Shown: positions 17,465 through 25,025 of the stretch, one piece after another | How positions within the stretch are numbered: the stretch's first letter is position 1 | Layout: each line of letters starts with the position of its first letter | DNA from: Streptomyces sp. CB09001 | GTDB taxonomy: Bacteria > Actinomycetota > Actinomycetes > Streptomycetales > Streptomycetaceae | Direction: 5' to 3' | NCBI RefSeq assembly: GCF_003369795.1 | Contig: NZ_CP026730.1 | Span: 3,410,001-3,474,000 of the forward strand | Length of the DNA: 64,000 bases | Notes under the pieces: generated by a model | What the model saw: the letters and a program-made list of their open reading frames with translations, nothing else | What the model was told of the DNA's origin: nothing | The model's database searches: none | Translations under genes and position numbers: made by a program

Positions 17465-17521
17465 ATGAAGCGCGTCCGTCCGTTCTTGGAGACGACGCCG
17501 GGATTCGTCCCGGCGCGCTGA
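17465..17521 (+). CDS. Threonine leader peptide (18 aa) for the auxiliary ThrRS
   Basis: The 18-codon ORF MKRVRPFLETTPGFVPAR has adjacent Thr codons (ACG ACG) at positions 10-11. It begins 7 bp after a TACCGT -10-like box (17452-17457), so the mRNA may start at or next to the ATG. There is no Shine-Dalgarno, which fits a leaderless leader-peptide transcript as known for other Streptomyces amino-acid attenuators. A 7-bp stem with a TTCG loop (GCCGGGA/TCCCGGC) starts right after the Thr codons, and a strong hairpin (17538-17569) follows the stop codon. The arrangement fits ribosome-mediated attenuation sensing charged tRNA-Thr. Confidence 0.65.
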   Translation: MKRVRPFLETTPGFVPAR

Positions 17522-17537
17522 CTGCTGACCAGAAGTC

Positions 17538-17569
17538 CGAAGCCCCGGGGCGAGCGCCCCGGGGCTTCG
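17538..17569 (+). terminator. Attenuator hairpin upstream of auxiliary thrS
   Basis: CGAAGCCCCGGGGCG and its exact complement CGCCCCGGGGCTTCG form a perfect 15-bp stem with a 2-base loop, 16 bases after the leader stop and 43 bases before the synthetase start. The leader's own downstream arm (TCCCGG) could instead pair with CCGGGG of this stem, giving an antiterminator when ribosomes stall at the Thr codons. Confidence 0.7.
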
Positions 17570-17612
17570 TCACGTGGTGCTCGTCCCGTGGACCGTTCCG
17601 AGGGAGACCACC

Positions 17613-18860
17613 ATGCACGACCGGGACCACGACCACGACCACGACCATGACCACCGGCGGCTCGGCCGCGAACTGGCGCTGTTCGACACCGACCCGCTCA
17701 TGGGCGCGGGCCTGCCGTACTGGCTGCCCGACGGCGCGGTCGTGCGCCACACCCTGGAGGAGTACGTCCGCGAGGCGGAGCGCCGGGCCGGCTACCGCCA
17801 CGTCTACTCGCCCGTCCTCGGCAAACGCGAGCTGTACGAGATCTCGGGGCACTGGGAGCACTACCGCGACGACATGTTCCCGCCGATGGAGCTGGGCGCC
17901 GAGGAGGTCGTGCTGCGGCCGAGCCTGTGCCCGCACCACGCCCTGGTCTACCGTTCCCGCGCCCGCAGCTACCGCGAACTTCCCCTGCGCATCGCCGAGC
18001 TGGGCGCCATGTACCGTTCCGAGCACTCCGGCGTCCTCGGCGGACTGACCCGTGTGCGGGCCATCCACCTCAACGACGCCCACATCTTCTGCACCCCGGA
18101 CCAGGCCGCCGCCGAGGCCCGCGCCGCCCTCGGGCTCATCCGCCGTGCCCACGCCGACCTCGGCATCCGGGCGGCGCGCCACCGCCTGTCCCTGCCGGGT
18201 CCCGGCGGCAAGTACGTCGCCGACCCGGAGCTGTGGCGGCGGGCCACCGCGCTGCTCCGCGAGGCCCTCGACGGACTGCCCTACGAGGCGGTGGAGGGCG
18301 AGGCCGCCTTCTACGGCCCCAAGATCGACGTGCAGATCGAGGACGCGGCAGGACGCGAGTCCACCCTGTCCACCGTCCAGATCGACTTCCACCAGCCCGA
18401 ACGCTTCGGCCTGCGCTACGTCGGCCCCGACGGCACCAGGCACCGCCCGGTCATGGTGCACCGCAGTGTCATCGGCAGCGTGGAACGAGCGGTCGCCCAC
18501 CTGATCGAGGCGCACGGCGGCGCGTTCCCGGCGTGGCTGGCCCCGGTGCAGTTGGTGGTGCTCCCGGTGGCCGGGGCGCAGCGGGAGGCGGCGTACGTCC
18601 TGGCGCGGCAGGCCGCCGACCTGGGCCTGCGTGCCGAGGTCGCCGACCCGGAGCGCGGCAGCCTCGGTGCCCGGGTCCGGGCGGCGCGGAAGGTGCCGTA
18701 CCAGGCGGTGATCGGCGCGCGCGAGGCGCAGGACGGCGACCTCGTCGACGTACGCCTGCGCGACGGCCGCCGCCCCGGACAACTGACCGGCACCGAGCTT
18801 CTGCACCGCATCACCGACCGCGTCGAGGCACGCGGCCCCGAGCTGTGGCCGTCCGACTGA
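17613..18860 (+). CDS. thrS2: Auxiliary threonyl-tRNA synthetase, catalytic and anticodon domains only
   Basis: A 415-aa class II synthetase that charges tRNA-Thr. It lacks the N-terminal TGS and editing domains of standard ThrRS (about 640 aa) and begins instead with a His-Asp repeat (HDRDHDHDHDHDH). The catalytic zinc ligands are present: Cys in RPSLCPHH, His in NDAHIFC and His in VHRSVIGS. The anticodon-binding domain fills the last 100 residues (VQLVVLPVAG onward). The ATG at 17613 follows AGGGAGA. The leader peptide and attenuator upstream imply induction when Thr-tRNA is undercharged, for example by an inhibitor of the main enzyme. Without an editing domain it may mischarge Ser. The His-rich tail suggests metal buffering, which is untested. 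Confidence 0.9.
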   Translation: MHDRDHDHDHDHDHRRLGRELALFDTDPLMGAGLPYWLPDGAVVRHTLEEYVREAERRAGYRHVYSPVLGKRELYEISGHWEHYRDDMFPPMELGAEEVVLRPSLCPHHALVYRSRARSYRELPLRIAELGAMYRSEHSGVLGGLTRVRAIHLNDAHIFCTPDQAAAEARAALGLIRRAHADLGIRAARHRLSLPGPGGKYVADPELWRRATALLREALDGLPYEAVEGEAAFYGPKIDVQIEDAAGRESTLSTVQIDFHQPERFGLRYVGPDGTRHRPVMVHRSVIGSVERAVAHLIEAHGGAFPAWLAPVQLVVLPVAGAQREAAYVLARQAADLGLRAEVADPERGSLGARVRAARKVPYQAVIGAREAQDGDLVDVRLRDGRRPGQLTGTELLHRITDRVEARGPELWPSD

Positions 18861-19179
18861 GCCCGCACTCCCGGCGCGGGGGCCACGCCCCCCGGGCCAC
18901 GCCCCCCCCGCGTCCCGCACAGCGGCCACGACTCCCGACGTCCAGCTCGGGCCGTCGCGCGCCGGGCTCCGGGCACGGGGCGTTCGGGCGTCGAGCGGGG
19001 CGCCCCGCGCCGGGCGTCACGCGTCTCGTCGCGGCGGCCGTCGGCCGGACCGGTTCCCGCGGCTCAGGGCCGCGGACCCGGCGGAGCCCGTGCCGCGGCG
19101 CCGATCCGGGGGATTCGATCGTGCCCGCGTAAGGTCGCCGCATCGGCGTCCCCCCGCGAAGTACAAGGAGCCCCCGGCC
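18861..19179. other. Intergenic region, no gene seen
   Basis: 319 bp of very GC-rich sequence between thrS2 and the nucleoside hydrolase gene. It starts with an imperfect repeat of GGGCCACGCCCCCC. Near the right end, TAAGGT (19130-19135) is a plausible -10 for the hydrolase gene, with AAGGAG at 19165. I find no credible small ORF. Confidence 0.5.
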
Positions 19180-20172
19180 GTGAGCAGCGTCTCCGAGCAG
19201 CAGCAGCCCATTCCGGTGATCATCGACTGCGACACCGGCATCGACGACGCCCTGGCCCTGCTGCTGGCGGTCCGGCATCCGCTCCTCGACCTGCGCGCGG
19301 TCACCTGCGTGGCCGGGAACACCGACGTGGCCGGGGTCGTACGGAACACGCTGACCGTGCTGGAGCGGGCGGGTGCCCCGGACGTTCCCGTCGCCCGGGG
19401 TGCCGAGCGGCCGCTGATCGAGGGCGTGCGCACCGCGCGGCACGTGCACGGGGCCGACGGCATGGGCGACCTCGGGCTGCCCGCGCCCACCCGCGTCCCC
19501 GCCGACGTGGACGCGGTGACGCTGCTGCGCCGGGAGATCCTCGGCTCCCCGCGGCCCGTCACCCTGATCCCCACCGCGCCGCTGACCAACATCGCGCTGC
19601 TGCTGCGCACCCACCCGGAGGTCACCCGCAACATCGAGCGGATCGTGTTCATGGGCGGCGCGGTCGCCACCGGGAACGCGACGCCGGTCGCCGAGTTCAA
19701 CGTGTGGCACGACCCGGAGGCCGCCGCGATCCTGCTCACGGCCGGGGTGCCGATCACGATGTACGGGCTCGACGTGTTCGAGCGGGTGATCGTGCCCGGC
19801 GCGGACGTACGGCGGCTGCGCGCGAGCGCCGAGCCCGGCACCCGGCTCGCCGGGGAGCTGCTCGCCCACCGCGGCCCGGCCACCGACGCCACCGACCCCG
19901 GCGGCGGGCTCGGCGACGCGGGCGCGGTCTGCGCGGTGATCGACCCGGCGGGCCTGACCACGCACCGGCTGCCCGTCGAGGTGTCCCTGGCCCCCGGCCC
20001 CTCCCGCGGCCAGACCCTCGTCGACCGCCGGCTGCGCGTCGGCGAGTCCGAACTGCACGACGGCATGCGTGAACAAGCCCTGGTCGACGTGGCGTTGGAC
20101 GTGGACGTGGCCCGGTACGTGGAGCTGTACCTGACTGCCGTCGAGCAGTCCTGCGGAAATCCGGGGAACTGA
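19180..20172 (+). CDS. Inosine-uridine preferring nucleoside hydrolase family
   Basis: A 330-aa enzyme that hydrolyses the N-glycosidic bond of ribonucleosides, releasing base and ribose for salvage. The calcium-binding signature DCDTGIDD (16-23) is intact, followed by LIPTAPLTNIA, VFMGGAV and the EFNVWHDPEAA segment that binds ribose. The length is typical. The start is GTG at 19180, chosen because AAGGAG lies 9 bases upstream and the conserved sequence begins soon after; upstream codons would precede the ribosome-binding site. It is monocistronic. Confidence 0.92.
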   Translation: MSSVSEQQQPIPVIIDCDTGIDDALALLLAVRHPLLDLRAVTCVAGNTDVAGVVRNTLTVLERAGAPDVPVARGAERPLIEGVRTARHVHGADGMGDLGLPAPTRVPADVDAVTLLRREILGSPRPVTLIPTAPLTNIALLLRTHPEVTRNIERIVFMGGAVATGNATPVAEFNVWHDPEAAAILLTAGVPITMYGLDVFERVIVPGADVRRLRASAEPGTRLAGELLAHRGPATDATDPGGGLGDAGAVCAVIDPAGLTTHRLPVEVSLAPGPSRGQTLVDRRLRVGESELHDGMREQALVDVALDVDVARYVELYLTAVEQSCGNPGN

Positions 20173-20329
20173 ACCGCCGCGGGACGGAAGGGCGCACGTC
20201 GGGTGTGACTTTCCGCCCCGCGTCCTGCTGACGCTGGGAGACGGCGGATCGTGCCACAGGCACGCTGGTGGCGGGAGGGGCCACCTTCCTCGAAGTGGCC
20301 ACGCTCGGGATCGCGGTGGGGAGCTTTCT

Positions 20330-20608
20330 GTGGCGGTCGCCGGTCCGGGATCAGGGGGCGAAAAGCCCTTCGTGTCTCTTCTCGGGGAGGCGAAGTGGGG
20401 AACCGCCATGGGGATGAACCACCTGGAGCGTCTCATGCGGGCCCGGGACGTTCTCGCCGAGCGGGGATACGACACGACGCGGTGCGCCCTGGGATGTTTC
20501 AGCGCCGCCGGATTCAGCGACACGCTGCATGCCCAAGCCGAACGAGGTGGCGTTCCAGGCGTGTGGTCCCCGGCGCGTCGTAGCGGCACGGGTTCGCTTT
20601 TCGGGTGA
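20330..20608 (+). pseudogene. Remnant of a DUF234-type AAA ATPase C-terminus
   Basis: The translation contains LLGEAKWGTAMGMNHLERL and then RARDVLAERGYDTTRCAL and CFSAAGFSDTL, which read like the C-terminal nuclease-like (DUF234) end of archaeal-type ATPases found in actinomycetes. No ATPase part (Walker A or B) is present upstream; the preceding 150 bp (20173-20329) hold no supporting reading frame. The normal hydrophobic ending (VLVDLxxLYG-like) is replaced by VWSPARRSG. I interpret this as a decayed fragment left after deletion. A short functional protein from the internal ATG at 20408 cannot be excluded. Confidence 0.45.
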
Positions 20609-20656
20609 TGTGGACAGATCTGTTCATGTCGCCGCACGCATCGCGAAGGAGGCCGC

Positions 20657-22327
20657 GTGACCGTACGCAGCACCGCCAGCACCCCCGATCTGTCGTCCAG
20701 GGACCCCAACTGGTGGCGGCAGGCCGTCATCTACCAGGTCTATCCCCGCAGCTTCGCCGACGCCGACGGCGACGGGCTCGGGGACCTGCGCGGCGTCACC
20801 CACCGGCTGACCCACCTGGCCGCCCTCGGCGTCGACGCGCTCTGGCTCAGCCCCTTCTACCCCTCGGAACTCGCCGACGGCGGCTACGACGTCGACGACT
20901 ACCGCGACGTCGACCCGCGCCTGGGCACGCTGGACGACTTCGACGCGATGGCCGCCGAGGCCCACCGGCTGGGCCTGAAGGTGATCGTCGACCTCGTGCC
21001 CAACCACACCTCGCACCGCCACGTCTGGTTCCGGGAGGCCCTGGCCGCCGGCCCCGGCTCCGCCGCCCGCGACCGGTACGTCTTCCGCGACGGCCGCGGC
21101 GCGCACGGCGAACTACCGCCCACCGACTGGCAGTCCGTCTTCGGCGGCAGCGCCTGGCAGCGGGTGCCCGACGGGCAGTGGTACCTGCACCTGTTCGCGC
21201 CCCAGCAGCCCGACCTGAACTGGGAGAACGAGCAGGTCCGCGCCGACTTCCGCACCACGCTGAAGTTCTGGTGCGACCGGGGCGTCGACGGCTTCCGCGT
21301 CGACGTCGCGCACGCGCTGGTCAAGGACCTGACCGAGCCGCTGCGCGACCTGGGCGATCCCGAGCTGAGCGGCGAGGCGGCCCTGGCCCGGTTCGCACCG
21401 GGCACCCACCCCTTCTACGACCGCGACGACGTCCACGAGGTCTACCGCGACTGGCGCAAGATCCTCGACGCCTACACCCCGCCCCGCACGGCCGTCGCCG
21501 AGGCCTGGGTCCCGGGCGCCCGGCGCGCCCTGTACGCCCGCCCCGACGAACTGGGCCAGGCCTTCAACTTCGAGTACCTCCAGACCGGCTGGGACGCGGC
21601 CGAGCTGCGCGAGGTCATCACCGCCTCACTGGCCGACGCGCGGGCCGCGGGCGCCTCCGCGACCTGGGTGCTGTCCAACCACGACGTCGTCCGGCACGCC
21701 ACCCGCCTGGTCCTGCCGCCGGACACGGACACCGACGCCTGGCTGCTGTCCGGCGGCCGCGCACCCGCCGTCGACCCGGCGGCCGGGCTGCGCCGGGCCC
21801 GGGCGGCGACGCTGCTGATGCTGGCGCTGCCCGGCTCGGCCTACGTCTACCAGGGCGAGGAACTGGGGCTGCCCGAGGTGGCCGACCTGCCCACCGAGGT
21901 CCTCCAGGACCCGATCTGGGAGCAGACCGGCCATGTCCGCAAGGGCCGCGACGGCTGCCGGGTGCCGCTGCCCTGGACGACGGAGGGGCCCTCGTACGGC
22001 TTCGGCGCGGGCGGGGCGTGGCTGCCGCAGCCGCCGGGCTTCGCGGCGTACGCCGTCCAGGCCCAGGACGGAGTGGCGGGCTCGACGCTGGAGCTGTACC
22101 GCACGGCCCTGCGCCTGCGCCGCAAGCTGCTCGACGGCGAGTCGCTGACCTGGTCGGACGACATCCAGGCGGGGGTACTGCGGTTCGACCGCTCGGACGG
22201 CTGGCGCTGCGTCACCAACCTGTCCGGCACCGCGGTCGACCTGCCGGCCGGTGAGGTGCTGCTCACCAGCGCTCCCCTGGAGGACGGCCGGCTCGGCCCG
22301 GACACGACGGTGTGGCTGGGCCTGTAA
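20657..22327 (+). CDS. GH13 alpha-glucosidase
   Basis: A 556-aa cytoplasmic TIM-barrel glycosidase acting on alpha-1,4/1,6 glucosides such as maltose or isomaltose. Family landmarks are WWRQAVIYQVYPRSFAD at the N-terminus, VDLVPNHTS, the nucleophile Asp216 in GFRVDVAHAL, the acid/base Glu282 in AVAEAW and the transition-state stabiliser Asp343 in SNHD. The C-terminal beta domain is short. There is no signal peptide. The start is GTG at 20657 after GAAGGAGG. No mal transport genes are adjacent and no GATC/MalR-like operator was recognised, so it is probably a stand-alone paralogue. Confidence 0.93.
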   Translation: MTVRSTASTPDLSSRDPNWWRQAVIYQVYPRSFADADGDGLGDLRGVTHRLTHLAALGVDALWLSPFYPSELADGGYDVDDYRDVDPRLGTLDDFDAMAAEAHRLGLKVIVDLVPNHTSHRHVWFREALAAGPGSAARDRYVFRDGRGAHGELPPTDWQSVFGGSAWQRVPDGQWYLHLFAPQQPDLNWENEQVRADFRTTLKFWCDRGVDGFRVDVAHALVKDLTEPLRDLGDPELSGEAALARFAPGTHPFYDRDDVHEVYRDWRKILDAYTPPRTAVAEAWVPGARRALYARPDELGQAFNFEYLQTGWDAAELREVITASLADARAAGASATWVLSNHDVVRHATRLVLPPDTDTDAWLLSGGRAPAVDPAAGLRRARAATLLMLALPGSAYVYQGEELGLPEVADLPTEVLQDPIWEQTGHVRKGRDGCRVPLPWTTEGPSYGFGAGGAWLPQPPGFAAYAVQAQDGVAGSTLELYRTALRLRRKLLDGESLTWSDDIQAGVLRFDRSDGWRCVTNLSGTAVDLPAGEVLLTSAPLEDGRLGPDTTVWLGL

Positions 22328-22458
22328 CGGGTCCGCGCGGTCGACCGGCGCCCTCACCCGGACGGCCGCGCGCGCTGGTGGCGGGGCGGGGACGGTGGTG
22401 CCGTGGAAACGTGACCGATCCTGACCGGCGCCGGTCGCACCGGCCCCAGGAGGCACCG

Positions 22459-23361
22459 ATGCAGCCCGCCCCCGCCGCCCGCCCGCTGCCCCACGCCGCC
22501 GCGCCCCCGTCACACGCCCCCGCCGCCCAGCCGCCGCACGCTCCCGCCGCCCGACCACCGCGCGCACCCGGCGCCCGGCCGCTGCTCGGTGCCGCGCTCG
22601 CGGCGGTGCTGGCGCTGACGGCGACCGCCTGCGCCGGGGGCGGGCGGGACGCGGACGAGGCGGCCGGCACCGTGCCGCCGGCCGCGCAGTCCCCGGCCGC
22701 GCTTCCGTCACCCGGCCTGCCGCCGGTGCTCACCCGGGGGCAGGCGCGGGCGGCCCTGATCACGGCGGCCGACCTGGGGGAGGCGTGGGAGCCGACGCGG
22801 GGTGCCGCGACCTGGCGCGACGAACTGCTCAAGGCCACCGCCGAACGGCCCGACTGCCGACGGCTGCTGGACATCCTCTACACCGAGGACCTCTTCGGCG
22901 CGGACGCCGCCACCGCGCCCCGGGCCACGGCCGCCCTGGACGACGCGGCGGACGGGGCCCAGCTGCACTACCGGGTGACCTCCCACCGCGCCGCCGACCT
23001 CGACCGGACGCTGGCCTGGCTCGGGACGCTGCCGGACACGTGCGGGCACTTCACGGCCCGGGCCGCCCGCGGCGCGGCCCGGGACGTCCGCGTCACCGGA
23101 CTGCCCCTGCCGGAGGCGGGGGACGCCCGCCGGGGCCTGCGGGTGACGGTGGGCGGCGCGGCGCCGGACGGCGGTTCCCCGGGGGACGCCCGCGACGCGA
23201 TCCTCACCGTGGACCTGGTCGCCGTCCGCCTCGGCGACGACGCGATCAGCCTCACCAACGGCACCCTCGGCGAACCGGCCGACGACGCCACCCGGACGTC
23301 CGTCGAGATCGGCACCGGCCGCCTGGCGGAGGCGCGGCGACAGGGGCGGGCCGAGGTGTAG
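22459..23361 (+). CDS. Hypothetical lipoprotein
   Basis: A 300-aa protein. A long Pro/Ala/His-rich N-terminus (residues 1-42, repeats of PPHAPAARPP type) precedes a hydrophobic segment ending in a lipobox, LTATACAGGG. An Ala/Pro-rich linker leads to a globular domain starting near LTRGQARAALITAADLGEAW, which resembles other Streptomyces sensor-domain-like lipoproteins of unknown role. Two Cys residues (in RPDCRRLL and PDTCGHF) could form a disulfide. The ATG at 22459 follows AGGAGG; a later start nearer the hydrophobic stretch would give a more usual signal peptide but has no better ribosome-binding site. It is convergent with the HTH-TPR gene, 13 bp apart. Confidence 0.7.
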   Translation: MQPAPAARPLPHAAAPPSHAPAAQPPHAPAARPPRAPGARPLLGAALAAVLALTATACAGGGRDADEAAGTVPPAAQSPAALPSPGLPPVLTRGQARAALITAADLGEAWEPTRGAATWRDELLKATAERPDCRRLLDILYTEDLFGADAATAPRATAALDDAADGAQLHYRVTSHRAADLDRTLAWLGTLPDTCGHFTARAARGAARDVRVTGLPLPEAGDARRGLRVTVGGAAPDGGSPGDARDAILTVDLVAVRLGDDAISLTNGTLGEPADDATRTSVEIGTGRLAEARRQGRAEV

Positions 23362-23374
23362 CGCCGGACAGGCC

Positions 23375-24724
23375 CTACAGCGGGGGCTGGGCGGGCGCCG
23401 GGCCCAGGGTGGTCGTGCCGGGCGCGGTGCGGTGCCCGAGTCCGGTGCGGTAGGCGTCCAGGGCCGCCTCGACGCGGCCGGTGCGGCGCAGCAGGTCGCC
23501 GAGGAGGCGGCACAGGTCGGCCAGGTCGCCGGCCGCGCCGGCCCGCTCCAGCAGGCTCAGCGCACGGACGTAGTGCTCCTCGGCGGCCTCGGTGTCCCGG
23601 GCGTCCTCGGCGATGATGCCGAGCAGCCGGTGCGCGCCCGCGGAGTGCACGGCGCCGCGTTCGGAGGAGAGGTCGTCGAGGACGCCGTGCAGCAGCTCGG
23701 CGGCGTCCTCGGACTTGCCGCGCCGGTGCAGTACGTCGGCCAGTTCGACGGCGACCTGGCTGCTGTACAGGGCGGCGCGGGTGGCCGAGAGCATGCCGAG
23801 CGCCTCACGCATCTCCGCCTCGGCGCGCGGCAGTTCGCCGTTCTGGGCGCAGACGTAGCCCCGCATCCAGTGGCAGTTGGCCAGCTCGGTGCGCAGTTGC
23901 AGCGTGCGGTACAGCTCGGCCGCCTTGGCGAGCGAGGCATCGGCGTCGGCGAGGCGGCCCTCGGCGAGCAGGGTGCGGGCGAGGGAGCGGTGCATGCGGG
24001 CCACCAGCGCGGGGTCACCGGCGCTGGGCGCGAGGGCGAGGGCGAGTTCGGCGGCCTGGGCGGCGCGCGCGTGGGCGCCCATGTCCATGTACGGGCCGAT
24101 CGCGCTGGCGTAGAGCAGCAGCAGCGCGTCGGGGTCGTGCAGGCCGCCGCGGTTCAGCTCGTCGAGGGTGGTCTCCAGCAGGTAGACGGCGTAGCGCAGT
24201 TCACCGGCGAGGTAGTGGGAGAGAGCGCGTCCGCGCAGGGCGGGGACCCGGGCGGGCAGCGGGGCTCCGGCGTCGGCGAGGCACTGCTCGGCCCGCTCGA
24301 AGTACTGCCGCCCCGCGGCGAGTTCACCGGTCTCCACGGCACACTCGCCGAGCCCGAGCAGCGCGGCGGCCCGTTCCTCGGCCAGCTCGTACGTCTCGGC
24401 CTCGGCGAGCAGCGCGGTGTACTGCGTGGCCGCCTGCTCCGCGCCCTCGGTGGCGAGGGTGCGCTGCGCCTCGGTGAGCCTGAGCCGCAGGTCGGTGGCG
24501 AGGCGGGCGGGGCGTCCGGTGGCCAGCTCCTCGTATGCGACACCGAGCCGGTCGGCGAGGTGCCGCAGCGCCTCGTCGGAGGGGCGGACGCGGCCGGCCT
24601 CCAGGGTGGAGATGTAGGCGGGTGTGTACGCCGGCTCCGCGAGCTGGCGCTGGGTCATCCCGCGCTCGGCGCGCAGGCGCTGCACCCGGCGTCCGATGGC
24701 GTTTCGGTCGTCACGGTCCCCCAC
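23375..24724 (-). CDS. HTH-TPR transcriptional regulator (RRNPP-like architecture)
   Basis: A 449-aa protein. The N-terminal XRE-type HTH (about 7-70; RGMTQRQLAEPAYTPAYISTLEAGR) is followed by a long array of tetratricopeptide-like helical repeats (about 75-430; many ALLGLGECAVETGELAAGRQYFERAEQCL-like units). This is the design of peptide-sensing regulators (Rgg, PlcR, NprR type) and of several Streptomyces development regulators. The start is GTG at 24724, with GGGGAG 6 bases upstream; TTG at 24730 would overlap that site. It is divergent from a 56-aa exported peptide gene with palindromes between, so it may sense that peptide or control it. The ligand is unproven. Confidence 0.85.
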   Translation of the reverse strand: MGDRDDRNAIGRRVQRLRAERGMTQRQLAEPAYTPAYISTLEAGRVRPSDEALRHLADRLGVAYEELATGRPARLATDLRLRLTEAQRTLATEGAEQAATQYTALLAEAETYELAEERAAALLGLGECAVETGELAAGRQYFERAEQCLADAGAPLPARVPALRGRALSHYLAGELRYAVYLLETTLDELNRGGLHDPDALLLLYASAIGPYMDMGAHARAAQAAELALALAPSAGDPALVARMHRSLARTLLAEGRLADADASLAKAAELYRTLQLRTELANCHWMRGYVCAQNGELPRAEAEMREALGMLSATRAALYSSQVAVELADVLHRRGKSEDAAELLHGVLDDLSSERGAVHSAGAHRLLGIIAEDARDTEAAEEHYVRALSLLERAGAAGDLADLCRLLGDLLRRTGRVEAALDAYRTGLGHRTAPGTTTLGPAPAQPPL

Positions 24725-24770
24725 TGCCAACTCCCCATGAGGCTCTTGCCGTTCGGCGCGGACGGCTCTA

Positions 24771-24810
24771 GGTTAAACCGCGTATTAAGCGCGCTTAACC
24801 GCGCTTGACA
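24771..24810. promoter_or_regulatory. TTAA-rich operator cluster between HTH-TPR gene and peptide gene
   Basis: The perfect palindrome TTAAGCGCGCTTAA (24785-24798) is flanked by related half-sites: GGTTAAACCGCG (24771-24782) and the direct repeat CGCGCTTAAC/CGCGCTTGAC (24790 and 24800). TTGACA (24805-24810) is a consensus -35 for the peptide gene; no convincing -10 is seen 17 bp on. The AT content stands out from the surroundings, and the position suits control of both divergent genes. Confidence 0.6.
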
Positions 24811-24836
24811 CAATCCCTCATCCCGCAGAGGACACC

Positions 24837-25007
24837 GTGCCCGTACGCTTCCGCACCGCCGAACGTTACGCCAGAGCGCTCGCCGCCGCCCTCGCCGCCG
24901 TGGCCTGCCTGCTGCTGGCCGCGAACGCGGGCCCCGCGGACACGGCACCGACCCCGGCCCAGGACGCCGCCCCACTCACGGACGAGCCCGCCTCGGCGGG
25001 CGGCTAG
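24837..25007 (+). CDS. Small exported peptide (56 aa), candidate signal propeptide
   Basis: The 57-codon ORF starts at GTG 24837 with AGAGGAC 4 bases upstream. The protein has a basic N-terminus (MPVRFRTAERYAR), a hydrophobic core (ALAAALAAVACLLLAA) and a signal-peptidase-I-like AxA site (ANA before GP). The predicted secreted part is about 25 residues rich in Ala, Pro, Thr and Asp, ending DEPASAGG. It has no cysteine after cleavage and no recognisable domain. It lies divergent to an HTH-TPR regulator, the classical position of a pheromone precursor in RRNPP systems. Function is inferred from context only; it could also be an unrelated secreted peptide. Confidence 0.6.
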   Translation: MPVRFRTAERYARALAAALAAVACLLLAANAGPADTAPTPAQDAAPLTDEPASAGG

Positions 25008-25025
25008 CCGGCGGGAGGGGTTCGC

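Noticed and set aside
17613..17660. His-Asp-rich N-terminus of ThrRS as evidence of Zur-controlled zinc response
   Set aside because: No Zur-box-like AT-rich palindrome is present upstream; the leader peptide/hairpin arrangement explains regulation better. A metal-buffering role remains possible but unsupported.
15678..18929. Minus-strand ORF of over 1000 codons opposite the M24 peptidase and ThrRS genes
   Set aside because: It is an antisense shadow: no start with a ribosome-binding site, residues dominated by Arg, Gly, Val in alternating pattern, while both strands of the peptidase and ThrRS frames hold clear family motifs.
22312..22458. Earlier start for the lipoprotein gene
   Set aside because: The upstream in-frame codons lie before a clear AGGAGG at 22448-22453, so ATG 22459 is the better start.
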